The notes: generated by a model not told the origin, from the sequence alone. A DNA stretch of 6,518 nt from an uncultured Bacteroidales bacterium (GCA_937892015.1 CALAUY010000071.1:1-6518), one strand, 5' to 3'; counted from the stretch's first letter, positions 1 through 5,251 are shown. Made by a program: numbers and translations.

Positions 1-1493
1 ATCATCACCTGTCCGTTGTCCATAGGGCATACTTGATACACTTGCAGCGAGGGCAGGTTGCTGTTGCCCGGTGTGTATTCGCGCAGCACTTCGGTGCCGT
101 CGGGGCTGAGCAGGAAGAGGCCATCGGCGTTGGTGGCCACCCACTTGCGGTTCTCGTTGTCGACGGCGATACAGTTGATTGACAGTCCGTTGAAGAGGTA
201 GGTGTTGTCGTCTTTTTCGGGTCGGATAACGCGGAAGTTGTCGTTAAACGCTTCGAGAGGGTTGAAGTAGCAGATACCGTCGTTGGTACCCATCCAGACG
301 TTGCCGGTGGAGTCGGCGGCGAGGCAGCGCACGTAGGCCACGGTATAGGCGCGTCCGTTCTGGTCGTAGAGGCCGGAATAGTTGACGGTGCGCAGTTCTT
401 CGTTGTCGGCGTCGGTGCCGAGGGTCCACAGGTGCAACGGCATATAGTAGTCGCCCACGGAGTAGACACACACGTTGGTGGGCTTGCTCACCACAAACGA
501 TGAGCGCTTGAAGTAGCCGTTCTTGCCCACGTAGAGGTCTCCCGTCTCGCCCATCGTCATCGCGGCCACGATGTCCAACGTCTTACCTTGTTGCTTGTTC
601 GTGCAGGTGCAATACAGCAGATAGATGCCGCTTGCAGGTGCCATGGCAGCATGTGCACCGGCATTCTGAACACGCATACACAGATGGCAGGCGCGCTGGT
701 CAATAACCAATGTTCCCGCTTGGAAAACGGCCTTGAACTCTTTCTTCGGTGAATAGAAATCTTGGAAAGTGATGTAGTTGCGCAGCAACGTATAGAAATC
801 GCGGTTCAGATACAGCAACTTACGCAAGTCTTGATACTTGGCCGTACCGGCTGCCAGTGCCGCAGCGTTGGCATCGTTAGCCGCCGTAGTGCCTGCCTCA
901 AAAGCGGCAATCTTAGCCCCCATCTCGTTCCATTTCTTCTCCTCCATGCCCGGCACGGGAGCGTCAGGGGCAACAGCTGCAAGACCCAGTTTCTCTAATC
1001 CTTTCTTCTTGAAATATTCGCCATAAGCAGCTTGCGTCTCTTTGTACGCAGCGATGATGTCGGCTGCATAGGGCGCCTCGGGCAGGGGTTGTTCGTCGAT
1101 GGTAACGGCCGCAATCGCAGCCTCTACCTGGGCCAACGACACCTCGTCGTTGTCACCCGCCACCTCTTTGGCAATGGCGAGGAGCGCCTCATCGGCAATC
1201 TCATCCAACTTCAGACTGTCCTTGCCTGCAAGGAGAGTGTCGGGAGTCTTCAGCACCTTACAGAGCCACTGACTTGCAGCCACAATCTCGTTCACTTTGA
1301 CGTGACCATCGCCGTCAATATCAAGCAATACGAGCGTCTTTTCGTCCATCTCAAACCCTTGAGTGGGGCAAGAGAGAACGGTCCACATTTTCTGATCCAG
1401 TTCGTCCAGATGGCGAATATCTTCACCTGAGGACAACTGTACACGTGTGTTGCCACCGATGGTGGCAAACTTCCAGTCATACTTTGTTTTCAT
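1..1493 (-). CDS. EF-hand protein joined in frame to beta-propeller repeats (C-terminus outside window)
   Basis: From ATG at 1493-1491 the frame stays open to the left edge (497 codons, no stop). Residues 58-69 form an EF-hand loop with Asp 58, 60, 62 and Glu 69, so calcium binding is likely. Residues up to about 325 match, from memory, an uncharacterised Bacteroidales EF-hand family; the stretch 'NYITFQDFYSP', a CxxC at 269-272 and a C-x-C at 295-297 belong to it and could hold a metal. An Ala-rich, probably helical segment lies near residues 200-230. After 'LYVGKNGYF' (320-328) the sequence changes character: 'VWMGTNDGICYF' (about 399-410) and 'KWVATNADGLFLLS' (about 450-463) are propeller blade motifs spaced 51 residues apart, as in two-component-regulator propellers and PorZ-like proteins. 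No signal peptide is visible, which suits the N-terminal half (cytoplasmic) but not a periplasmic propeller. It lies 35 bases after the upstream nucleosidase-like gene and is probably cotranscribed. The function is unknown. Confidence 0.85.
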   Translation of the reverse strand, partial: MKTKYDWKFATIGGNTRVQLSSGEDIRHLDELDQKMWTVLSCPTQGFEMDEKTLVLLDIDGDGHVKVNEIVAASQWLCKVLKTPDTLLAGKDSLKLDEIADEALLAIAKEVAGDNDEVSLAQVEAAIAAVTIDEQPLPEAPYAADIIAAYKETQAAYGEYFKKKGLEKLGLAAVAPDAPVPGMEEKKWNEMGAKIAAFEAGTTAANDANAAALAAGTAKYQDLRKLLYLNRDFYTLLRNYITFQDFYSPKKEFKAVFQAGTLVIDQRACHLCMRVQNAGAHAAMAPASGIYLLYCTCTNKQQGKTLDIVAAMTMGETGDLYVGKNGYFKRSSFVVSKPTNVCVYSVGDYYMPLHLWTLGTDADNEELRTVNYSGLYDQNGRAYTVAYVRCLAADSTGNVWMGTNDGICYFNPLEAFNDNFRVIRPEKDDNTYLFNGLSINCIAVDNENRKWVATNADGLFLLSPDGTEVLREYTPGNSNLPSLQVYQVCPMDNGQVM

Positions 1494-1528
1494 ATCCACA
1501 TATTTATCTGATTATTAGCTTTTTAATG

Positions 1529-2014
1529 TTACTCTACGCCATTGCTCAAGTCGTGATATTGGTGTAGCGAGAGGTTGTCGCTGACTATCTTCAGGGCGCG
1601 TACATCGTCAAATCCAAGTCCGACGATGAAAGCCAACTCCATATCGAAAACGCAGTCGCGCTCTTTCGATTGCAGCACGAAATCGACGCTTGAGAAGATT
1701 GGCACATCTTTGTGCGCCACCTCAATGCCATACTCGTCGGCTAACCCGCCGCGCAAGTGGTACGTCGGCTCTTCGTACGTCACGTTGGGATGGCAGAGTC
1801 GCACATCCCCCACCTCCACAAGCGAACCAATCTCGTAGTTGGCAGAGCCGACATAACCGATGTTGATAATAGGAGTCTCACGGGGCACATCGCGCAAACT
1901 GCGCATAATATTCAGCGCTCCCACGCCGGTCACCAGCACTGTTTCGTTGGGGAAATACTTCTCGGCCAATCCCCTTTCACCCTCTTCTGCAATAACTACC
2001 ATGTCAATTGTCAA
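1529..2014 (-). CDS. Short nucleoside phosphorylase / MTA-SAH nucleosidase-like protein
   Basis: This 161-residue protein resembles the PNP/UDP phosphorylase superfamily, which cleaves the N-glycosidic bond of nucleosides such as methylthioadenosine or S-adenosylhomocysteine. What can be seen: N-terminal 'VVIAEEGE', glycine-rich 'TGVGALN' (29-35), 'INIGYVGS' (50-57), 'VFDMELAF' with the Met-Glu pair at 125-126 that in MtnN contacts the ribose, and 'IVSDN' with Asp146 in the place of the MtnN catalytic Asp. It is much shorter than typical MtnN (about 230 residues), so the substrate is uncertain. The start is ambiguous. TTG at 2014-2012 aligns the acidic 'AEE' with 'MEEE' of E. coli MtnN at nearly the same residue number; ATG at 2002-2000 would drop four residues of the first strand. 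TTG begins only two bases after the stop of the DUF4301 gene, which fits an operon with tight coupling. Confidence 0.82.
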   Translation of the reverse strand: MTIDMVVIAEEGERGLAEKYFPNETVLVTGVGALNIMRSLRDVPRETPIINIGYVGSANYEIGSLVEVGDVRLCHPNVTYEEPTYHLRGGLADEYGIEVAHKDVPIFSSVDFVLQSKERDCVFDMELAFIVGLGFDDVRALKIVSDNLSLHQYHDLSNGVE

Positions 2015-2016
2015 TT

Positions 2017-3444
2017 TTACTGGTGTTGTTCTCTGAGTAAGTCGTTCACAGTCTTGACGGGGTTGAACGTCTCAATCGGCACTTCCACAAAGATGGTGTT
2101 CCAGTTGGCCATTGCACCGTTCCACAAGCCTGGCAACTCCAACGCCTGTAGCTCCTTGCCGTCCTTGGATTTCTGGGAGATGAAACCGGTCTTCGGGTCA
2201 ACATATTTCGGCAAATCAAAACGCTGCCCTTTATAGTCACGGATACCGCAAACAAGGTCAACCGGATTGAAATGCGTTGCTTTGGCCATCAGTTTCTTGT
2301 CCGCAATCTGGCTCGATTCAAGGATTTGATTCTGAATGCGTCCGTCGGCCTCTTGAACAAGGAACGGACCACCACCCGGCTCGCCTTCATTCTTCACCAT
2401 TCCACACACGCGAATGGGTCTGTTCAGCACTGCACGCATACTTTCGGAGTCGTACTTCGGCAACTCAACCGATAACTCGTCATTGAGGAACGCCTTGATT
2501 TCCTTCAGGTTAGCCATCCCGAGGTCCAGTTCGCGCAGATAACGGAAAGCTTTCGCTTGTTTATTGACGAGAATACCCGCAAGCAGTCGTTTATAACGGA
2601 CAGTGGGGTCTTTCAGCCGGTCGGGCACCACGTTGTCGATGTTCTTGATGAAGACGATGTCGGCCTCTTGTTCGCCGAGATTCTCTATCAATGCGCCATG
2701 TCCGCCCGGGCGGAAAAGCAACTTGCCCTCTTTCGTGCGGAAAGGCTCACCGTTCTTATCCGCCGCCAGCGTGTCGGTAGATGGTTTCTGCTCAGAGAAC
2801 GAGATATTGTATCGGACACCATATTTGTTTTCGTACGTGCGCGCATGAGCACCGATATGTTGCTCAAAGAGAGCCAGATGTTCGTGCGACACGGTGAAAT
2901 GGAGGTTCACTTCTTTCTTGGCGTTCTGTGCATACAATGCGCCCTCAACCATGTGCTCCAATGCCGGAGTACGAGAGCCGTCAGGATAACTATGGAAGAG
3001 CAGCAACCCTTTCGGCAGTTGCCCATAATGCATCCCATTAAGCAGCACATCCACGACTTTCGTACGTTCGGTATCAACGCCTGCCTGATGCACCAATTCA
3101 GGGAAGAAAGCAAAATGCTCAATCCCGTCGAAGAACTTCTCGATGAACGGCGTCTCTTTGCCGGTCTCAAGGAACTCAAACAAATCTTTAAACATGCGGC
3201 TGGCAGCACCTGATGCAGGCACAAACTTCAGGATGGTATGGTCTCCCTGCAAATAAGCATCCCAGTCGCTCAGATAACTCTCCTCTTCGGCTTTCGATGG
3301 TTTCATGATGCCTTTTCCTAATGCACTTGCAGACACGATGTTCAGCGCTGGGAATCCCGTGCGGAAACAATCCAGTTGTGCAGTTGCTTTTGCCTCACTA
3401 ATGCCTCTCTCGGATAGTTGGCTCAAATCATTTTGTGTAAACAT
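2017..3444 (-). CDS. DUF4301 family protein, nucleotidyltransferase-like
   Basis: The gene encodes 475 residues from ATG at 3444-3442 to TAA at 2019-2017. I recognise it as the DUF4301 family of Bacteroidetes, of unknown biochemical role. The sequence has the layout of a GT-A sugar-nucleotide pyrophosphorylase: 'KFVPASGAASRMFKDL' at 73-88 resembles the nucleotide-binding G-x-G-T-R-M loop, 'LPKGLL' at 143-148 recalls the P-K-G element, 'RPGGHGALIENL' at 245-256 resembles the P-G-G-H/N-G loop of UDP-sugar pyrophosphorylases, and 'FIKNIDN' at 265-271 resembles their N-x-D-N metal site. A Gly-rich 'GEPGGGPF' (354-361), 'NPVDLVCGIRDY' (393-404) and 'WNGAMANWNT' (441-450) are probably family motifs. 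The enzyme assignment is inference from these motifs. There is no signal peptide or membrane segment, so it is probably cytoplasmic. It is the first gene of the minus-strand operon, with a leader of about 60 bases and a clear promoter. Confidence 0.93.
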   Translation of the reverse strand: MFTQNDLSQLSERGISEAKATAQLDCFRTGFPALNIVSASALGKGIMKPSKAEEESYLSDWDAYLQGDHTILKFVPASGAASRMFKDLFEFLETGKETPFIEKFFDGIEHFAFFPELVHQAGVDTERTKVVDVLLNGMHYGQLPKGLLLFHSYPDGSRTPALEHMVEGALYAQNAKKEVNLHFTVSHEHLALFEQHIGAHARTYENKYGVRYNISFSEQKPSTDTLAADKNGEPFRTKEGKLLFRPGGHGALIENLGEQEADIVFIKNIDNVVPDRLKDPTVRYKRLLAGILVNKQAKAFRYLRELDLGMANLKEIKAFLNDELSVELPKYDSESMRAVLNRPIRVCGMVKNEGEPGGGPFLVQEADGRIQNQILESSQIADKKLMAKATHFNPVDLVCGIRDYKGQRFDLPKYVDPKTGFISQKSKDGKELQALELPGLWNGAMANWNTIFVEVPIETFNPVKTVNDLLREQHQ

Positions 3445-3513
3445 AAGTATGTGTGTTTATTAATAATACGCTCGATTTAGTACTCTTATATGCAAGTCGA
3501 AACCATTGCGGGT

Positions 3514-3546
3514 GCAAAGTTACAATTTTTTTTTCAATTATGCAAT
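3514..3546 (-). promoter_or_regulatory. Bacteroidetes-type promoter of the DUF4301 operon
   Basis: On the minus strand, ATTG (3546-3543) is followed after 20 bases by TAACTTTG (3522-3515) and then C. This matches the Bacteroidetes sigma-ABfr -33/-7 pattern (TTTG, ~19-21 bases, TAnnTTTG). The spacer holds an A9 tract. Transcription would start near 3507, leaving a leader of about 60 bases before the ATG at 3444. Confidence 0.8.
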
Positions 3547-3567
3547 ACTTTGGTCAAAAAAAATGCA

Positions 3568-3630
3568 TTTTTACCCCACAATTCGCTGTTTTTACCCCGC
3601 AATGCCTCGTTTTTTATCCACAAACGTCCC
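3568..3630. repeat. Three degenerate 21-base repeats
   Basis: Two clear 21-base units (3568-3588 and 3589-3609) share TTTTTACCCC followed by [AG]CAAT; a third, more diverged unit (3610-3630) begins TTTTTTATCCACAA. Read on the minus strand they would encode a seven-residue pattern of the 'LRGKNSE / LWGKNAF' kind. I recall similar low-complexity repeats between genes in Bacteroidales. They are probably noncoding. Confidence 0.6.
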
Positions 3631-3669
3631 TCTTCGCGCCCCGGAAACGCCAGTGTTCGTATCTTACAC

Positions 3670-3757
3670 GTGTTTGTCTTTTGTGAGTCACACATGTTTG
3701 TCTTTTGTGAGTCACTCGTGTTTGTCTTTTGTGAGTCACTCGTGTTTGTCTTTTGTG
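3670..3757. repeat. 24-base tandem repeat, 3.7 copies
   Basis: Units run 3670-3693, 3694-3717, 3718-3741 and a partial 3742-3757. Each starts [GA]TGTTTGTCTTTTGTG and full units end AGTCAC[TA]C. Copies 3 and 2 differ only at the first base; copy 1 differs at one base near its end. GTGAGTCAC inside the unit is an almost perfect dyad centred on one base. Because the unit is a multiple of three, the minus strand reads as an eight-residue repeat 'SDSQKTNT', but no gene is supported there. Near-identity of the copies suggests recent expansion by slippage. Confidence 0.92.
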
Positions 3758-3772
3758 CCAAACATATATAGA

Positions 3773-3799
3773 AAAAGAGACCCATGACGAGTCTCTTTT
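3773..3799. terminator. Symmetrical hairpin, possible bidirectional terminator
   Basis: AAAAGAGAC (3773-3781) and GTCTCTTTT (3791-3799) form a perfect nine-pair stem with a nine-base loop. Because the stem starts with A and ends with T, it would resemble an intrinsic terminator on either strand, though the T run is short and mostly within the stem. No confident gene ends next to it, so it may mark the end of a lost gene or an untranslated RNA. Confidence 0.5.
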
Positions 3800-4073
3800 C
3801 TTGTACAAAAAAGTATGTTACCCAAATTAACAAGGCTTTAATAACTATTCAATCCAGAATCAATGAAACTGTATAATCGACTCCGAATTCTGATTGTCCG
3901 AATACGGATGTGCTTTTACGTCATGCTCAACCCCACCATCGGTCCATACATGACTACGCATATGCGCAAACGTCCCCTTATAAAAAAATTACCCCAAACA
4001 CACCTAAAAACCCCTGATTTTGCATGTTTTTATAAGAAAATCACACTTGCTTTGCTAAAAAATGCAAAATAAA

Positions 4074-4105
4074 TTTGCTTATGTCAGATTTTTTTTGTAA
4101 CTTTG
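4074..4105 (+). promoter_or_regulatory. Bacteroidetes-type promoter of the toxin-antitoxin-like operon
   Basis: TTTG (4074-4077), a 20-base spacer and TAACTTTG (4098-4105) match the Bacteroidetes -33/-7 consensus at every defined base. Transcription would begin near 4112, about 18 bases before the ATG at 4130. The short leader leaves little room for a ribosome binding site, as is common in this phylum. Confidence 0.85.
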
Positions 4106-4129
4106 CCGCCAAATTCAAAACATACAGTT

Positions 4130-4327
4130 ATGGCAACGAACAAAAAGACGCCGGACGAAATTAAACGAGAAAGGCTTGCTGAAGAAAGTATGAATATTGT
4201 TCTTCAAAGAGGAGGGGTAACAAAAAAAGTACTCCTCGAGGACGCTATGCACCGCTTTTTTAATCGGTACTATAAAGAACTATTAACTCCGGTTGAGCAA
4301 AGAAAATATGCAAGCGTAATAGGATGA
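4130..4327 (+). CDS. Small protein upstream of PIN gene, probable antitoxin
   Basis: ATG at 4130 opens a 65-residue product ending at TGA 4325-4327. A longer in-frame start (TTG at 4103) is rejected because it lies inside the -7 promoter element. The protein is highly charged, begins 'MATNKKTPDEIKRERLAEES' and looks mostly helical; it contains 'GGVTKKVLLEDAMHRFF', which could be part of a small helical dimerisation or DNA-binding unit. I do not recognise a named antitoxin family. The antitoxin role is inferred from position: its stop overlaps the ATG of the PIN-type gene (ATGA at 4324-4327), the usual arrangement in VapBC-like pairs, and a strong promoter sits directly upstream. The frame is intact although the partner gene is damaged. 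Confidence 0.8.
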   Translation: MATNKKTPDEIKRERLAEESMNIVLQRGGVTKKVLLEDAMHRFFNRYYKELLTPVEQRKYASVIG

Positions 4328-4533
4328 AAAGTCAACCATTAAATAAAGAGCGTAGAGTGTTTGTTGATACAAACGTTTTAATTGGCTATTATCTAAATCT
4401 TGATCCATGTGTTAAAGCTGTTATTGGCTCAAAAATGTCTTGCTATTATTATGTCACAGAGAATACAAAAGACTATAAATATAATTCGATACACGCAATC
4501 AGCCCCTCAAATATATTTACGATAGGAACATAG
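4324..4533 (+). pseudogene. PIN-domain toxin remnant with internal in-frame deletion
   Basis: The 69-residue product starts with a classic PIN-domain opening, 'RRVFVDTNVLIGYYL' (residues 10-24, first catalytic Asp at 15), and ends with a PIN-like last strand, 'YYYVTENTKDYKYN' (42-55, with the T-x-N-x-K-D-Y pattern that holds the last acidic residue). PIN toxins are usually 120-145 residues; here the central helices and middle acidic residues are missing, and the two ends join around 'VKAVIGSKM' (31-39). The reading frame is kept, so the simplest explanation is a deletion of a multiple of three bases. An intact PIN protein of this family would be a Mg-dependent ribonuclease; this one is predicted inactive. 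Translation is coupled to the upstream antitoxin-like gene by ATGA. It could still be expressed as a small peptide, so 'pseudogene' is my judgement. Confidence 0.75.
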
Positions 4534-4559
4534 TCTGAAAGTCTTTTCCCTTATCTTAG

Positions 4560-4588
4560 CCGACTGCTATTCGCAGCCGGTTTTTTTT
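4560..4588 (+). terminator. Intrinsic terminator of the toxin-antitoxin-like operon
   Basis: CCGACTGC (4560-4567) pairs with GCAGCCGG (4573-4580) around the loop TATTC, with one internal A-C mismatch, and is followed by eight T (4581-4588). It lies 26 bases after the stop of the PIN remnant and is a strong Rho-independent terminator on the plus strand. Confidence 0.9.
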
Positions 4589-4640
4589 GTGCCTATTCCT
4601 TTCATTTTCATTTCGTTCTCCCATCTATTTTCGTCTCCTT

Positions 4641-4710
4641 AATGCAAAACTGTGCAATCGAGTGCAATCGCGTGCAATGGAGTATAAACGAGTGCAAACG
4701 CGTGCAAGTG
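4641..4710. repeat. Seven tandem 10-base units around TGCAA
   Basis: Decamers start at 4641, 4651, 4661, 4671, 4681, 4691 and 4701. The core is [AC]GTGCAA[TA]CG; the fifth unit (AGTATAAACG) is the most diverged and the last ends GTG. The spacing is exactly 10 bases, close to one helical turn, so all cores face the same side of the DNA. Array ends are my choice of phase. It could be a protein-binding array, a bent segment or plain slippage product. Confidence 0.82.
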
Positions 4711-4818
4711 TTTCGGCGAAAAGCAGTACTTTTGCACCGCTTTTTGAACGCAGCACACAATATATTATTATCGCCATTTTGCAATCCCAATGTTACAAAA
4801 AGCCCCTCAAACCCCTAC

Positions 4819-4892
4819 TCACTCACCACTATGACACCACTGACTCACCACTATGACACCACTGACTCACCACTATGACACCACTATGACAC
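4819..4892. repeat. 22-base tandem repeat, three copies plus a partial
   Basis: Copies at 4819-4840, 4841-4862 and 4863-4884 share T[GC]ACTCACCACTATGACACC plus AC; copies 2 and 3 are identical and copy 1 has one difference. A partial (TATGACACC) follows to about 4892. The motif CACTATGACAC recurs as a shorter sub-repeat at the end. Near-identity suggests recent expansion. Confidence 0.92.
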
Positions 4893-4977
4893 CTCTAACA
4901 CAACTCCATAACCCCGTTTTGTAATCTATACATTGCAAAATCGAAAATTTTAACTTACAATACAAAATACAACATCT

Positions 4978-5166
4978 ATGAAACACATCTACTGTTCGCA
5001 ATGTCGCCTCTCACGTTACGACCGCGACCTCTACAACAACCTCATCCTCCAGTGCCAAATGCAACCGCTCGAACTCCTCCCCACCAACAACCGTATCAAC
5101 AACTGCCCACACTTCAACACCGAAAAACTACAACTCAAATCGCAGTTTTACACAAAAAACGCCTAA
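4978..5166 (+). CDS. Small cysteine-containing protein, possible zinc-binding
   Basis: ATG at 4978 to TAA at 5164-5166 gives 62 residues. Cysteines lie at 6, 9, 26 and 43 (C6-x2-C9, then C26, and 'NNCPHF' with C43 and H45), which could make a small zinc-ribbon-like fold. The first 46 residues look protein-like ('YCSQC', 'RYDRDLYNNLIL', 'LLPTNNRINNCPHF'), and the codons favour C in the third position (ATC, CTC, AAC, TAC) unlike the AT-rich flanks, which supports real coding. The C-terminal 16 residues are polar and may be disordered. I know no named family. The upstream promoter is weak or not recognisable. The gene stands alone 114 bases before hsdM on the same strand, but hsdM has its own promoter, so a shared job is not implied. 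Confidence 0.62.
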   Translation: MKHIYCSQCRLSRYDRDLYNNLILQCQMQPLELLPTNNRINNCPHFNTEKLQLKSQFYTKNA

Positions 5167-5190
5167 CGAAACGATTTTTTTTCTCTATCA

Positions 5191-5222
5191 CTTGCATATG
5201 TCAAAAAATTTTACTAACTTTG
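5191..5222 (+). promoter_or_regulatory. Bacteroidetes-type promoter of hsdM
   Basis: CTTG (5191-5194), a 20-base spacer and TAACTTTG (5215-5222) match the Bacteroidetes promoter. Transcription would start near 5229, giving a leader of about 50 bases before the hsdM ATG. The -7 element is identical to that of the two other promoters in the window. Confidence 0.82.
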
Positions 5223-5251
5223 CACCGATTTTTGGAGAAAACTAACAAAGA

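Larger units (their letters stand above)
3445..4129. other. Divergent intergenic region with repeats, no convincing gene
   Basis: These 685 bases separate the divergently read DUF4301 operon and the toxin-antitoxin-like operon. They hold the two outward promoters, degenerate 21-base repeats (3568-3630), a 24-base tandem repeat (3670-3757) and a symmetrical hairpin (3773-3799). A 70-codon frame at 3863-4072 (+) starts with an ATG but has no promoter, recognisable motif or consistent codon bias, and I do not call it. From 3800 to 4070 I see only AT-rich sequence with the short inverted pair TCCG-AATA-CGGA near 3897-3908. Confidence 0.7.
4589..4977. other. Intergenic region made largely of tandem repeats
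   Basis: No gene is supported here. Frames in this stretch are low-complexity by-products of two tandem arrays (4641-4710 and 4819-4892). Between the arrays lies an isolated -7-like element, TACTTTTG (4727-4734), with no good -33 partner. From 4893 to 4977 the sequence is AT-rich, with only a weak TACATTG -7-like match at 4929-4935 ahead of the small cysteine ORF. Confidence 0.7.

Noticed and set aside
5..471. Minus-strand frames overlapping the propeller region in other phases
   Set aside because: They give Thr/Pro- or Arg-rich low-complexity products, while the frame continuous with the ATG at 1493 encodes propeller motifs.
2557..3213. Plus-strand open frame of 218 codons inside the DUF4301 gene
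   Set aside because: It is antisense to a well-supported gene whose motifs are all in the minus-strand frame; no promoter or start context.
3534..3833. Minus-strand frame encoding repeats of the 'SDSQKTNT' kind
   Set aside because: It exists only because the 24- and 21-base repeats are multiples of three; it runs through the DUF4301 promoter and has no promoter of its own.
3863..4072. Plus-strand ATG frame of 69 residues
   Set aside because: No promoter, no motif, mixed codon use, and its end runs into the promoter of the next gene.
4103..4129. Upstream TTG start for the antitoxin-like protein
   Set aside because: It lies within the -7 promoter element, ahead of the predicted transcription start, so it could not be translated from that promoter.
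4587..4878. Plus- and minus-strand frames across the decamer and 22-base arrays
   Set aside because: Low-complexity translations of tandem repeats with no start context.
3670..4892. Tandem arrays considered as CRISPR
   Set aside because: Units are directly adjacent with no unique spacers, and no cas genes are present in the window.
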